Positions 49,484-60,793 of a DNA stretch of 64,000 nucleotides are shown here, in pieces. The notes beneath the pieces were generated by a model. That model was not told the DNA's origin. It saw only the letters and a list, made by a program, of their open reading frames with translations, and searched no databases. Origin of the DNA: Citrobacter koseri (GTDB taxonomy: Bacteria; Pseudomonadota; Gammaproteobacteria; Enterobacterales; Enterobacteriaceae); NCBI GenBank assembly GCA_900446925.1, contig UAVY01000006.1:1-64000 (forward strand), written 5' to 3'. The position numbers and the translations under genes were made by a program. Each line of letters starts with the position of its first letter. Position 1 is the first letter of the stretch.

Positions 49484-50307
49484 TTATCTAAACCCGCCGT
49501 ATGCCAGCGTGACTTCTTTCGCCGCTTTAATCACCATCGCGCCAAACTCGGTGACACGATCATCAGTGATGCGGGAAATCGGCCCGGAAATTGAGATCGC
49601 GGCAAACGGCTCGCGGTGCTCGTCGTAAATGCACGACGCAACGCAACGCAGGCCAAGCGCGTGCTCTTCATCATCAAAGGAATAACCGCGTTTGCGCGTC
49701 TGGGCGAGGTCGTCTTTCAGATGTACCGGCGACACCAGCGTGGCGTGGGTATAGGCATGCAGCCCTTTACGGTGAAGCAGGCCAGTCACCTGCTCTTCGC
49801 TGAGTTGCGCCAGAAACGCTTTCCCGGCGCCGGAAGCGTGCATTGGCAGTTTGCCGCCGATGGGCGCAGACATGCGCATCAGCTGTGTGCACTGTACTTG
49901 GTCGATAATAATCGCCTGGTGATCGCTCTGATCCAGTACCGCCAGATTGACCGTCTCGCCGGAGTCTTCCATCAGTTTGCGCAGGATAGGGTGGACAATC
50001 GCCAGCAGGTTACGGCTCTGCAAAAAACTGCTGCCGACGATAAACGCATGGGCGCCCACGGCCCAGTGGCCCAGCTCTCCCACCTGTCGCACAAAGCCCT
50101 GCTGCTGCATGGTGGTCAACAAACGGTGAGTCGTGGAGTTCGGCAGGCCCGCCTGCTGCGCCAGTTCGGTCAGCGCGACGCTGCGTTGGATTCGGCAATC
50201 CACTCCAGCAGCTTCAGGCCACGGGTCAGCGACTGAACCTGCCCGGTTGCGGGCGCAGTGGCAGCGGCGGGTTTTCTACCGCGTTTCGCGGGGACAGGGG
50301 CAACCAT
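49484..50307 (-). CDS. iclR: Transcriptional repressor IclR (one -1 shift)
   Basis: Represses aceBAK and its own gene; glyoxylate and pyruvate modulate DNA binding. It starts MVAPVPAKRGRKPA. A missing base near 50191, within the AESNGSVAL stretch, shifts the frame at the helix-turn-helix (LTELAQQAGLPNSTTHRLLTTM). The effector domain (SGETVNLAVLDQSDHQAIIID, MHASGAGKAFLAQLS) is intact to LAYGGFR. The span of 824 bases is one less than 274 codons plus stop. Divergent from metH. Confidence 0.95.
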
Positions 50308-50503
50308 GGCGGACTCCTTTTCTGTATCGTGGAAATCATTTTCGTTTTATTAAAATATAATGCAAGAATTCCTGCACTGATCGGAGGAGTGAAGCTGAAC
50401 ATGTCTCATGTTACCCGTTGTTCTCTTTCCGCCTGTCGTGTTTATGCCAGTATGGTTTGTTGGCCTTTTTTCGGTCCAGGTTGAGTGTTGTCGGGAGCAA
50501 GTC

Positions 50504-53500
50504 GTGAGCAGCAAAGTTGAACAACTGCGTGCGCAGTTAGATGAACGTATTCTGGTTCTGGATGGTGGCATGGGGACAATGATCCAGAGCTATCGCCTGA
50601 GTGAAGAGGATTTTCGCGGCGAGCGTTTTGCTGACTGGCCCTGCGATTTGAAAGGCAACAACGACCTGCTGGTACTCAGCAAGCCGGAGGTGATTACCGC
50701 GATTCATCACGCTTACTTTGAGGCGGGTGCGGATATCATCGAAACCAACACGTTTAACTCCACGACGATTGCGATGGCGGATTACCAGATGGAATCCCTG
50801 TCGGCGGAAATCAACTTTACCGCTGCGAAACTGGCCCGCGCCTGCGCCGATGAATGGACGGCGCGCACGCCGGAAAAACCGCGCTACGTTGCGGGCGTGC
50901 TTGGCCCAACCAACCGCACCGCGTCCATCTCGCCGGACGTGAATGACCCGGCGTTTCGCAATATCTCCTTTGATCAGCTGGTCGCGGCCTATCGCGAATC
51001 CACCAAAGCGCTGGTGGAAGGCGGGTCAGACCTGATTCTGATTGAAACCGTCTTTGACACGCTGAATGCGAAAGCCGCCGTTTTTGCGGTGAAAGAAGAA
51101 TTTGAAGCGCTGGGCGTCGAGCTGCCGATTATGATCTCCGGCACGATTACCGATGCGTCCGGGCGCACGCTCTCCGGCCAGACTACCGAAGCGTTTTATA
51201 ACTCGCTGCGTCACGCCGAAGCGCTCACCTTTGGTCTTAACTGCGCGCTGGGGCCGGATGAACTGCGCCAGTATGTGCAGGAACTGGCGCGCATTGCCGA
51301 ATGCTATGTCACCGCGCACCCGAATGCCGGTCTGCCTAACGCCTTCGGCGAATACGATCTTGATGCTGATACGATGGCGAAGCAGATCCGCGAGTGGGCG
51401 GAGTCGGGCTTTCTCAACATTGTCGGCGGCTGCTGTGGGACGACGCCGGAACACATTGCCGCGATGAGCCGCGCGGTTGATGGTTTAGCGCCGCGTAAAC
51501 TGCCCGATATTCCGGTTGCCTGTCGTCTCTCTGGCCTTGAGCCGTTGAATATTGGCGATGACAGCCTGTTTGTAAACGTGGGTGAGCGTACTAACGTCAC
51601 CGGTTCCGCTAAATTTAAGCGGCTGATCAAAGAAGAGAAATACAGCGAAGCGCTGGATGTTGCCCGCCAGCAGGTGGAGAGCGGCGCGCAGATTATCGAT
51701 ATCAACATGGATGAGGGGATGCTCGACGCCGAAGTCGCGATGGTGCGCTTCCTCAACCTGATTGCCGGTGAGCCGGATATCGCCCGCGTACCGATCATGA
51801 TCGACTCCTCAAAATGGGAGGTCATCGAAAAAGGGCTGAAATGCATTCAGGGTAAAGGCATCGTTAACTCCATTTCGATGAAAGAGGGCGTGGAAACCTT
51901 TATCCACCATGCGAAGCTGCTGCGTCGCTATGGTGCGGCGGTGGTGGTGATGGCCTTTGATGAACAAGGGCAGGCTGATACCCGCGCGCGTAAGATCGAG
52001 ATTTGCCGCCGGGCGTACAACATTCTCACCAAAGAGGTGGGCTTCCCGCCGGAAGACATTATCTTTGACCCGAACATTTTTGCCGTAGCGACCGGCATCG
52101 ACGAGCACAACAACTATGCGCAGGACTTTATCGGTGCCTGTGAAGATATCAAACGCGAACTGCCGCACGCGCTGATCTCCGGCGGCGTCTCTAACGTCTC
52201 CTTCTCGTTTCGCGGCAACGACCCGGTGCGCGAAGCGATTCATGCGGTGTTCCTCTACTACGCCATCCGTAACGGCATGGACATGGGGATCGTCAACGCC
52301 GGCAACTGGCGATTTATGACGACCTGCCCGCCGAGCTGCGCGACGCGGTGGAAGATGTGATCCTCAATCGCCGCGACGATAGCACCGAGCGTCTGCTGGC
52401 GCTGGCGGAAAAATACCGTGGCAGCAAAGCCGATGATTCAGCCAATGCGCAACAGGCGGAATGGCGCAGTTGGGAAGTGAAAAAACGCCTTGAGTATTCG
52501 CTGGTAAAAGGCATTACCGAGTTTATCGAACAGGATACCGAAGAAGCCCGTCAGCAGGCGACGCGTCCGATCGAGGTTATCGAAGGGCCGCTGATGGACG
52601 GTATGAACGTGGTGGGCGACCTGTTCGGCGAAGGCAAAATGTTCCTGCCGCAGGTGGTGAAATCGGCCCGCGTCATGAAGCAGGCGGTGGCGTATCTGGA
52701 ACCGTTTATTGAAGCCAGCAAAGAGCAGGGCTCCAGCAACGGTAAAATGGTCATCGCCACCGTGAAGGGCGACGTGCATGACATTGGCAAAAACATTGTT
52801 GGCGTCGTTTTACAGTGCAACAACTATGAAATCATCGATCTTGGCGTTATGGTGCCGGCAGAAAAAATCCTCAAAACCGCGAAGGAAGTGAATGCGGATT
52901 TGATTGGTCTCTCCGGCCTGATTACCCCGTCGCTGGATGAAATGGTCAACGTGGCGAAGGAGATGGAACGTCAGGGCTTCACCATCCCGCTACTGATTGG
53001 CGGCGCGACCACGTCCAAAGCGCACACGGCGGTGAAGATTGAGCAGAACTACAGCGGCCCGACGGTCTATGTCCAGAACGCCTCGCGTACCGTGGGCGTC
53101 GTGGCGGCGTTGCTGTCTGAAACCCAGCACGATGAGTTTGTCGCCCGTACCCGTAAAGAGTATGAAACCGTGCGCATCCAGCATGCGCGCAAGAAACCGC
53201 GCACGCCGCCGGTGACGCTGGCCGCCGCGCGTGATAATGACCTGGCATTTGACTGGGAAAGCTATACACCGCCTGTCGCTCATCGTCTGGGCGTGCAGGA
53301 CGTTGAGGCCAGTATCGAAACGCTGCGCAACTACATCGACTGGACGCCGTTCTTTATGACCTGGTCGCTGGCCGGGAAATATCCGCGCATTCTCGAAGAC
53401 GAGGTGGTGGGCGAAGAGGCGAAACGCCTGTTTAAAGACGCCAACGACATGCTGGATAAACTGAGTGCGGAGAAGACGCTCAACCCGCGTGGCGTGGTGG

Positions 53501-54186
53501 GGCTGTTCCCGGCAAACCGTGTGGGTGATGATATCGAAATTTATCGCGATGAGACGCGTACCCATGTGCTGGCGGTCAGCCATCATCTGCGTCAGCAAAC
53601 GGAGAAGGTGGGTTTCGCCAACTATTGCCTGTCTGACTTTGTTGCGCCGAAACAGAGCGGCAAAGAGGATTACATCGGCGCCTTCGCCGTCACGGGCGGT
53701 CTGGAAGAGGATGCGCTGGCAGAGGCATTCGAGGCGCAGCATGATGATTACAACAAGATTATGGTCAAAGCGATCGCCGACCGTCTGGCGGAAGCCTTTG
53801 CGGAATACCTGCATGAGCGGGTGCGTAAAGTCTACTGGGGCTATGCGGCGAATGAGAACCTCAGCAACGAGGAGCTGATCCGCGAAAACTATCAGGGGAT
53901 TCGTCCGGCGCCAGGCTATCCGGCCTGCCCGGAGCACACTGAGAAGGGCACCATCTGGCAACTGCTGGACGTGGAAAAACACACCGGCATGAAGCTGACC
54001 GAATCCTACGCCATGTGGCCGGGCGCTTCCGTTTCCGGTTGGTACTTCAGCCATCCTGACAGCAAGTACTACACCGTCGCGCAAATACAGCGCGATCAGG
54101 TGGAGGATTATGCGCAGCGTAAAGGGATGACGGTCGCGGAAGTGGAGCGCTGGTTGGCTTCCAACCTGGGCTATGATGCCGACTAG
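50504..54186 (+). CDS. metH: Cobalamin-dependent methionine synthase MetH (one -1 shift)
   Basis: Transfers methyl from methyl-tetrahydrofolate through cobalamin to homocysteine. Modules appear in order: the homocysteine domain with zinc Cys in [10 protein letters not shown], the pterin domain ([14 protein letters not shown]), and the cobalamin domain with the His ligand in [13 protein letters not shown]. The C-terminal activation domain follows ([12 protein letters not shown]). The start is GTG at 50504 ([12 protein letters not shown]) with the SD gggag; upstream in-frame codons are not conserved. A missing g near 52306 splits the gene. Corrected length is 1227 residues, as in E. coli. Confidence 0.96.
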
Positions 54187-54218
54187 TTCATAAAACTGTC
54201 ATTTTTCCTTACAACAAA

Positions 54219-54248
54219 CAGGGTGCTCATCGGGCGCCCTGTCTCTTT
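54219..54248 (+). terminator. Probable metH terminator
   Basis: agggtgc / gggcgccct can pair imperfectly and is followed by a T-rich stretch 33 bases after the stop. Confidence 0.6.
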
Positions 54249-54290
54249 ATTGTTTTGAAACCCTTATACTGGAAGAAGGTTCACGGGGCT

Positions 54291-54371
54291 GCTTGCCGGA
54301 TGGCGGCGTAAACGCCTATCCGGCCTAAAAATATCCCCGTAAGCCGGATAAGCGCAGCGCCATCCGGTAAA
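54291..54371. repeat. REP pair between metH and yjbB
   Basis: ttgccggatggcggcgtaaa...cctatccggcc and taagccggataagcgc...gccatccggta, two facing REP units. Confidence 0.85.
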
Positions 54372-54413
54372 AAAGGCTGAACATCATAATAATGATAAGG
54401 AGTACCTGATTCT

Positions 54414-56045
54414 GTGTTAACTCTGCTACACCTGCTTTCTGCTGTTGCCCTGCTGGTGTGGGGCACCCATATTGTGCGTACCGGCGTGATGCGCGTTTTC
54501 GGCGCCCGTCTGCGTACCGTTCTCAGCCGCAGTGTTGAAAAGAAACCGCTCGCCTTCTGCGCGGGTATCGGCGTTACTGCGCTGGTGCAAAGCAGTAACG
54601 CCACGACTATGCTGGTGACGTCATTTGTCGCCCAGGATCTGGTCGCCCTGACGCCTGCACTGGTGATTGTGTTGGGGGCCGACGTGGGGACCGCGCTGAT
54701 GGCGCGTATCCTTACCTTTGATTTGTCATGGTTATCGCCGCTGCTGATTTTCATCGGCGTTATCTTCTTTTTGGGGCGTAAGCAGTCACGCGCCGGACAA
54801 CTGGGGCGAGTGGGGATCGGTCTTGGCCTGATACTGCTGGCGCTGGAGCTGATCGTGCAGGCGGTGACGCCGATTACTCAGGCGAATGGCGTACAGGTCA
54901 TCTTCGCCTCGCTGACCGGTGACATCATGCTGGATGCGCTGATTGGCGCCATGTTTGCCATCATCAGCTATTCCAGCCTGGCAGCCGTCCTGCTGACGGC
55001 CACGCTGACGGCGGCGGGTATCATATCGTTCCCGGTCGCGTTGTGCCTGGTCATCGGCGCCAACCTCGGTTCCGGCCTGCTGGCGATGCTCAACAACAGC
55101 GCAGCCAATGCCGCCGCTCGCCGCGTGGCGCTGGGCAGTCTGCTGTTTAAGCTGGTGGGCAGCCTGATTATCCTGCCGTTTGTCCATGTGCTGGCCGATA
55201 CGATGGATGCGTTACCGCTGCCAAAATCCGAACTGGTTATCTACTTCCACGTTTTTTACAACCTGGCGCGGTGTCTGGTGATGATTCCGTTCGCCGAACC
55301 GATGGCGCGTTTCTGTAAACGTATTATCCGTGATGAACCGGAGCTGGATGCTCATCTGAAGCCTAAACATCTGGATGTCAGCGCGCTGGACACGCCAACG
55401 CTCGCGCTGGCCAATGCCGCCCGGGAAGCGCTGCGCATTGGTGATGCGATGGAGCAGATGATGGAAGGTCTGAAAAAGGTAATGCACGGCGAGCCGCGCG
55501 AAGAGAAAGAGCTGCGCAAGCTGGCGGATGATATCAACGTGCTTTACACAGCCATCAAACTCTATCTGGCGCGGATGCCGAAAGAGGAACTGGCGGAGGA
55601 AGAGTCGCGGCGCTGGGCGGAAATCATCGAGATGTCCCTGAACCTGGAGCAGGCCTCGGATATCGTCGAACGGATGGGCAGCGAGATTGCCGACAAGTCG
55701 CTGGCGGCGCGGCGGGCGTTTTCCATTGAAGGGCTGAAAGAGCTGGATGCGCTGTATGATCAGTTACTCAGCAACCTGCAACTGGCGATGTCGGTGTTTT
55801 TCTCCGGCGACGTTACCAGCGCCCGACGTTTGCGTCGCAGCAAACATCGTTTCCGTATTCTCAATCGTCGTTATTCACATGCGCATGTGGATCGCCTGCA
55901 CCAGCAGAACGTACAGAGCATCGAAACCAGCTCATTGCATCTGGGACTGCTGGGCGATATGCAACGCCTGAATTCGCTGTTTTGTTCGGTGGCTTACAGC
56001 GTGCTGGAGCAGCCGGATGAAGACGACGAGCGGGATGACTATTGA
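54414..56045 (+). CDS. yjbB: Na+/phosphate cotransporter family protein YjbB
   Basis: Intact 543-residue inner-membrane protein. The N-terminal half has about eight to nine membrane segments with the duplicated Na/Pi family repeats (GVTALVQSSNATTMLVTSF near 53-71; AIISYSSLAAVLLTATL near 183-199). The C-terminal 200 residues are helical and PhoU-like. In E. coli it exports phosphate when overproduced. The start is GTG with the SD aaggag upstream and matches the E. coli N-terminus. Confidence 0.93.
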   Translation: MLTLLHLLSAVALLVWGTHIVRTGVMRVFGARLRTVLSRSVEKKPLAFCAGIGVTALVQSSNATTMLVTSFVAQDLVALTPALVIVLGADVGTALMARILTFDLSWLSPLLIFIGVIFFLGRKQSRAGQLGRVGIGLGLILLALELIVQAVTPITQANGVQVIFASLTGDIMLDALIGAMFAIISYSSLAAVLLTATLTAAGIISFPVALCLVIGANLGSGLLAMLNNSAANAAARRVALGSLLFKLVGSLIILPFVHVLADTMDALPLPKSELVIYFHVFYNLARCLVMIPFAEPMARFCKRIIRDEPELDAHLKPKHLDVSALDTPTLALANAAREALRIGDAMEQMMEGLKKVMHGEPREEKELRKLADDINVLYTAIKLYLARMPKEELAEEESRRWAEIIEMSLNLEQASDIVERMGSEIADKSLAARRAFSIEGLKELDALYDQLLSNLQLAMSVFFSGDVTSARRLRRSKHRFRILNRRYSHAHVDRLHQQNVQSIETSSLHLGLLGDMQRLNSLFCSVAYSVLEQPDEDDERDDY

Positions 56046-56047
56046 TT

Positions 56048-56140
56048 GCTGATTGCCGGATGGCGGCGTGAAATGTCTTATCCGGCCTACGTTATAAGCA
56101 CTATCCTGTAGGCCTGATAAGCGTAGCGCCATCAGGCATT
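56048..56140. repeat. REP pair between yjbB and pepE
   Basis: ttgccggatggcggcgtga...cttatccggcctac and gtaggcctgataagcgtagc...gccatcaggca between convergent genes. Confidence 0.85.
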
Positions 56141-56161
56141 TTACATTCTACATGGCGACGA

Positions 56162-56851
56162 TCAGAAGCGATGACCGGCTTTAAGAGGAACCGCTTCTTC
56201 ACCCGCGTTGAACACATACGTCGTGTTCGGGCCGCCGAGCGTCGCCTGCCCCTTACTCACCTGAATCCAGTTGCCTTCCGGCAGGCCAATCACCGTTAAC
56301 TCTGGCGCGACCACCAGCAGCTCGCGAATACGCTGTTCGCGGGTTTCGCCTTTGTGGCCTTCCGGCAACGCGTTAGTGAAGTGCGGGTTAATCTGCAACG
56401 GGAACAGACCCAGCGCATCAAATCCTTGTGGGTCAACGATCGGCATATCGTTGGTGGTGCGAATGGTCGGACAGGCAAGGTTCGCGCCCGCGCTCCAGCC
56501 GATATACAACGCGCCACGCTTAACGGCAGCCACGATGGGCGCCAGCAGCCCACGTTCACGGCTCTCTTTTAGCAACTGGAAAGTGTTCCCACCGCCGACA
56601 ATCACCACTTCCGCATCGGCAATCGCTGCGACCGGATCGGCAACGCTATGAATACCGGTCACTGAAACGCCGAGCGGCGCAAGGACTGCGGCGGTTTTCG
56701 CTGTGTAATCGTCCCAGGTTTGCGTAACGCCAGCAAACGGGAGAAACACCGCTGAACGGCGGCCATGCAGTTGTTCCGCCACCAGCGGCAGCGCGTGTTC
56801 CAGCCAGGCTTTTCCCGGCAGAGTGGAGTTACTCAATAACAGCAGTTCCAT
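56162..56851 (-). CDS. pepE: Alpha-aspartyl dipeptidase (peptidase E) PepE
   Basis: Cytosolic serine peptidase (family S51) hydrolysing dipeptides with N-terminal aspartate. The 229-residue ORF from [14 protein letters not shown] is intact; an ATG six codons upstream lacks support. The nucleophile Ser is in [13 protein letters not shown] (about residue 120), and the catalytic His is in [15 protein letters not shown] near 157. It is convergent with yjbB and transcribed alone. Confidence 0.96.
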   Translation of the reverse strand: MELLLLSNSTLPGKAWLEHALPLVAEQLHGRRSAVFLPFAGVTQTWDDYTAKTAAVLAPLGVSVTGIHSVADPVAAIADAEVVIVGGGNTFQLLKESRERGLLAPIVAAVKRGALYIGWSAGANLACPTIRTTNDMPIVDPQGFDALGLFPLQINPHFTNALPEGHKGETREQRIRELLVVAPELTVIGLPEGNWIQVSKGQATLGGPNTTYVFNAGEEAVPLKAGHRF

Positions 56852-56887
56852 GACATCTCCAGTAATCAAAAAGTAAAAACATCCGTG

Positions 56888-57039
56888 ATGCTACCACCGC
56901 TCATCTTACCGCTTGCTGATGTGGCTCACGATGTGGTTATCGATATTCTGGAACGCGTCTCGCAGGGGGATTTCGTGATGTCATCGACTTTATGATCAGC
57001 GGTGAGCCGCACTCCTGTCATTCGACGCTTTTTCCCTGA
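56888..57039 (+). other. Possible small frameshifted ORF upstream of rluF
   Basis: Reading from ATG at 56888 gives [20 protein letters not shown] and then LERVSQG. If one base is restored near 56970, reading continues as RDVIDFMISGEPHSCHSTLFP to a TGA at 57037. The hydrophobic-amphipathic, non-repetitive sequence looks protein-like, about 50 residues. There is no clear SD, and it overlaps the pepE promoter region. I do not recognize it. Confidence 0.25.
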
Positions 57040-57078
57040 CCGCAAGGTGCGGTATATTTCGCTTTTACAGGAGAATTT

Positions 57079-57956
57079 ATGCTGCCCGACTCATCTGTCC
57101 GATTAAATAAATACATCAGTGAAAGCGGAATTTGCTCGCGTCGCGAGGCGGATCGCTACATTGAACAAGGGAATGTCTTCATTAATGGCAAACGCGCCAC
57201 CATTGGCGATCAGGTGATGCCTGGCGACGTGGTGAAGGTGAATGGTCGGTTGATTGAGCCGCGCGAAGCGGAAGATCTGGTCTTTATCGCGCTGAACAAG
57301 CCGGGTAGGGATTGTCAGTACCACGGAAGACAGCGAACGCGATAACATCGTGGACTTCGTGAACCATAGCAAACGTATTTTCCCGATTGGGCCGCCTGGA
57401 TAAAGACTCCCAGGGGCTTATCTTTCTTACCAATCACGGCGATCTGGTCAACAAAATCCTCCGTGCCGGTAACGATCACGAGAAAGAGTATCTGGTCACG
57501 GTTGATAAGCCGGTAACGGATGACTTTATTCGCGGTATGGGCGCAGGCGTCCCGATCCTCGGCACGGTGACCAAAAAGTGCAAGGTGAAGAAGGAAGCGC
57601 CGTTTGTTTTCCGCATTACCCTGATTCAGGGGCTGAACCGCCAGATCCGCCGCATGTGCGAGCACTTTGGCTATGAAGTGACGAAACTCGAACGCACGCG
57701 CATTATGAACGTGAGTTTATCCGGTCTGCCGCCCGGCGAGTGGCGGGATCTGACGGATGACGAACTCATCGCTCTGTTTAAGCTGATCGAAAACTCTTCA
57801 TCAGAAGCCAAACCGACGTCGAAGGCGAAAGCGAAGCCGAAAACGGCGGGTATTAAGCGTCCGGTGGTGAAAATCGAAAAAACCAATGAGAAAGCGCGCC
57901 CGGCGTCAAACGGAAAACGCTTTACCTCGCCGGGGCGGAAGAAGAAAGGGCGTTAA
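57079..57956 (+). CDS. rluF: 23S rRNA pseudouridine(2604) synthase RluF (two +1 shifts)
   Basis: Makes pseudouridine 2604 of 23S rRNA, and in E. coli also tRNA-Tyr position 35. An S4-like RNA-binding domain is at the N-terminus ([21 protein letters not shown]). The catalytic Asp is in [22 protein letters not shown], and [15 protein letters not shown] follows. The tail is Lys/Ala-rich. Extra g bases near 57303 and 57388 break the frame. Corrected length is 291 residues. Its stop overlaps that of yjbD, tail to tail. Confidence 0.94.
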
Positions 57957-58225
57957 CGTCTGCCGCGCGTCGGCGTATTGGCCGACCAGGAAAACGACGC
58001 CTCAGTATCTGGTTTATAAGCCTGCTTTTTCTTCAACTGGCGGGCTTTTTTGGCCTCTGCTTCGCGCAGCGCCATTAACTTATCAATGTACTCCTTTTTC
58101 ACGCTGTTGGTTTCCGCATTCGTGAGCGGACGGCCATGTGCAATGCGCGCGCGGTCGAGCAGCGTTTTCAGTTCACGCTGCTCGCGCTCGGTCATCTCTT
58201 TTTGGGTGATGCGTGGGAGTGCCAT
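57953..58225 (-). CDS. yjbD: YjbD family protein (DUF3811)
   Basis: Intact 90-residue, highly charged protein of unknown function ([20 protein letters not shown]). The middle is probably helical or coiled coil, and the C-terminal tail is basic. It matches E. coli YjbD. It is tail-to-tail with rluF, sharing the last four bases. Confidence 0.92.
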   Translation of the reverse strand: MALPRITQKEMTEREQRELKTLLDRARIAHGRPLTNAETNSVKKEYIDKLMALREAEAKKARQLKKKQAYKPDTEASFSWSANTPTRGRR

Positions 58226-58275
58226 AAATGTACCCTCGGTCAGTCAGATAACCCAGTGTACGGCAAAGTGCAGAG

Positions 58276-58355
58276 GCTGTGTAGGCCGGATAAGGCGTTA
58301 GCCACCATCCGGCGACGTGCACGGATTGCGCCTGATGGCGCTACGCTTATCAGGT
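58276..58355. repeat. REP pair between yjbD and panS
   Basis: gtaggccggataaggcgtta...gccaccatccggcg and cctgatggcgctacgcttat-caggtctac. The second unit runs into the panS stop codon. Confidence 0.82.
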
Positions 58356-59294
58356 CTACACCTTCACCCTATCACGCGGCTTCTCGGCAATCGGCTTGCC
58401 TGACCAGTAACCGGCCAGCAGTGAGCCAGAGAGGTTATGCCAGACCGAGAACAGCGCGCCGGGAGCGCGGCCAGCGGAGAGAAGTAAATTTTACCGAGCG
58501 CCGCCGCAAGGCCGGAGTTCTGCATTCCAACTTCAATCGCCAGCGTGCGGCAGGTGGACTCATCAAAGCCAAACAGGCGACCGCCCCAGTAACCGCCGAG
58601 CAGACCAATGGTGTTGTGCAGGATCACCGCCACAATCACCACAAAACCAACGGATGCGATATGCGAGGCGGAACCGGCCACCACTGCGCTGATGATCGCC
58701 AGAATGCACACCATTGAGAACGCAGGCAGATAAGGTTCCACGGTTTTTTACCACGCGAGGAAACAGGTGGTGAATGACCAGCCCAAGCGCGATTGGAACC
58801 ACGACGATCTGTAAAATGCTGAGCAGCATCCCCATCACATCCACCTGAATATGCGCATCCACATACAGGCGCGTCAGCAGCGGTGTCGCGACCACGCCAA
58901 CCAGCGTGGAAACCGATGAGATAGTAACCGAAAGCGCCACATCCCCTTTCGCCAGATAGATCATGACGTTAGATGCCGTTCCGCTGGCGACGCTGCCCAC
59001 CAGTACCATCCCGGCTGAGAGGTCTGGCGGCATGTTAAACAGTATCGCCAGTAGCCAGGCGGCGAGCGGCATCACCAGATAATGCAGGAAAATACCGGCA
59101 GCGACAGGCGCCGGGCGGGAAAGCACGCGTTTAAAGTCGTCGAGCTTAAGGTGTACGCCCATGCCGAACATAATCAGCATCAGCAGCGTAGTCACCCACG
59201 AGCCAATGGGGGTGAAGGTCGATGGCGTGTAATACGCAATAACAGAGAGCAGCAGCGCCCATAACGGGAACAGCCGGGTGATAACGGATAACAT
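58356..59294 (-). CDS. panS: PanS-like pantothenate-precursor transporter, BASS/SBF family (about two shifts)
   Basis: Inner-membrane protein of the bile acid:sodium symporter fold, about 312 residues after correction, with eight to ten membrane segments. The first is [42 protein letters not shown] (about 103-124) is the family's crossover region, and [13 protein letters not shown] is the second. An extra base near 58746 and a missing base near 58462 break it. In Salmonella the gene between yjbD and lysC is PanS, which imports coenzyme A precursors. The name rests on this position and family; E. coli K-12 lacks the gene here. Confidence 0.82.
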
Positions 59295-59332
59295 AATAAA
59301 TTCCTTGCAGTATTGTCGTGTTGTTTAGTTAT

Positions 59333-59356
59333 AAAAAGCCGGGTTCGAGCCCGGCT
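59333..59356 (-). terminator. lysC terminator
   Basis: On the minus strand agccggg-ctcgaa-cccggct followed by TTTT, 30 bases after the lysC stop. Confidence 0.92.
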
Positions 59357-59385
59357 ATAGGTATTATTTATCGCGTGAGGAAATT

Positions 59386-60748
59386 TTATTCAAACAAATT
59401 ATGATGAAGCTTCTGCACGACCTGCTCCGCTTCGGTGCCTGGCACCAGGAAACAGAGGTTATGGCTGGATGCGCCATAGCAAATCATGCGGATATTGAAC
59501 GGCTCCAGTACGCCGAACACCTCTTTACCGACGCCGCAGGCTTTAGATAGATCGTTGCCAATCAGCGCGACCAGCGCGAGATTTTCTTCCACTTCTACCC
59601 GGCATAGCGCGGAAAGCTCCATCAGCAAAGACTGCGTCAGCAGCGTGTCGCCCGTTGAAGTGGAACCGGTGGTATCCAGCGTCAGCGCCACGCTCACTTC
59701 CGAGGTGGTGATTAAATCTACGGAGATATTGTGCCGCGCCAGAATGCCGAACACTTCCGCCAGGAAACCACGCGAATGCAGCATATTCAGGCTGTGCAGC
59801 GTTAACAGCGTCTGTTTGCGACGCAGCGCCAGCGCGCGGAAGAGAGGTGGGTTTTGGGTTTTATTGCATACCAGCGTCCCGCCCGCTTTTGGATCCTTAC
59901 TGGAGCCGACGAAAACCGGGATATCGCTGCGTACGGCGGGCAGCAGCGTTGCAGGGTGCAGCACCTTCGCGCCAAAGGTCGCCATTTCCGCCGCTTCTTC
60001 AAAGGCGATTTCATCAATACGCTGCGCGGCAGGCACCACGCGCGGGTCGGTGGTGTAGATGCCCGGCACATCCGTCCAGATATCGACGCGCGCCGCGTGC
60101 AGCGCTTCTGCAAGCAGCGCCGCCGTGTAGTCGCTGCCGCCACGTCCCAGCGTCGTTGTGCGGCCTTTGCTTTCGCTGCCGATAAATCCCTGGGTGATGA
60201 CCAGACCCTCTGCCAGGCGTGGGGTAAGCTGTAGCGTGGCCAGCTCCGACAGCGCTGCGATATCCGGTTCCGCGCGGCCAAAACGATCGCTGGTGCGCAT
60301 CACCTTACGCACGTCAAACCACTGCGCCTGAATATTGCGCTCGCGCAGGATCTCCACAAACAGCAGGGTGGACATCAGCTCGCCGTGGCTCACCAGCTCG
60401 TCGGTCAGGGCCATTGACGTCGCCAGTGAAGCCGCTTCGGCAAGCGTGGTAATGTTTTCCAGCAGACGCTCGATCTCTTCGCGGATAACGTTCGGGTAAC
60501 GCAGACGCTCCAGAATATCGAACTGAATTTTACGGATGGCGTCGAGTTTTTCGAAGCGCTCCTGGCGGTTCCAGCCCTTCTGCCAGCGCTACCAGCAGAT
60601 TGGTGACGCCCGCAGAGGCGGAAAGCACCACTAAGCGTGCGTTAGCATCGGAAAGCACCACGTCGGCGCTACGGTTCATGGCGTCAAAATCGGCGACGCT
60701 GGTTCCGCCAAATTTGGCGACGACGAGCGGGGAAACAGCAGTTGTCAT
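59386..60748 (-). CDS. lysC: Lysine-sensitive aspartokinase III (one +1 shift)
   Basis: Phosphorylates aspartate, the entry to lysine, threonine and methionine synthesis, and is inhibited by lysine. It starts MTTAVSPLVVAKFGGTSVAD, four residues longer than E. coli. An extra base near 60573 (EPQERFEKLDA stretch) shifts the frame. GFIGSESKGRTTTLGRGGSDYTA and the two C-terminal ACT domains (TLHSLNMLHSRGFLAEV, SKACGVGKEVFGVL) are intact. Corrected length is 453 residues. The usual lysine riboswitch is not found upstream. Confidence 0.95.
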
Positions 60749-60753
60749 ATCAA

Positions 60754-60793
60754 CCTCGTGTCAGGGAATGAAAAAAGCGACCATGGCACAAGG
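60754..60793 (-). promoter_or_regulatory. Ribosome-site-sequestering hairpin in the lysC leader
   Basis: On the minus strand ccttgtg (60787-60793) can pair with cacgagg (60754-60760), which includes the SD gagg five bases before the ATG. The same pairing and flanking bases form the expression platform of the E. coli lysC lysine riboswitch, but here no aptamer precedes it. Confidence 0.65.
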
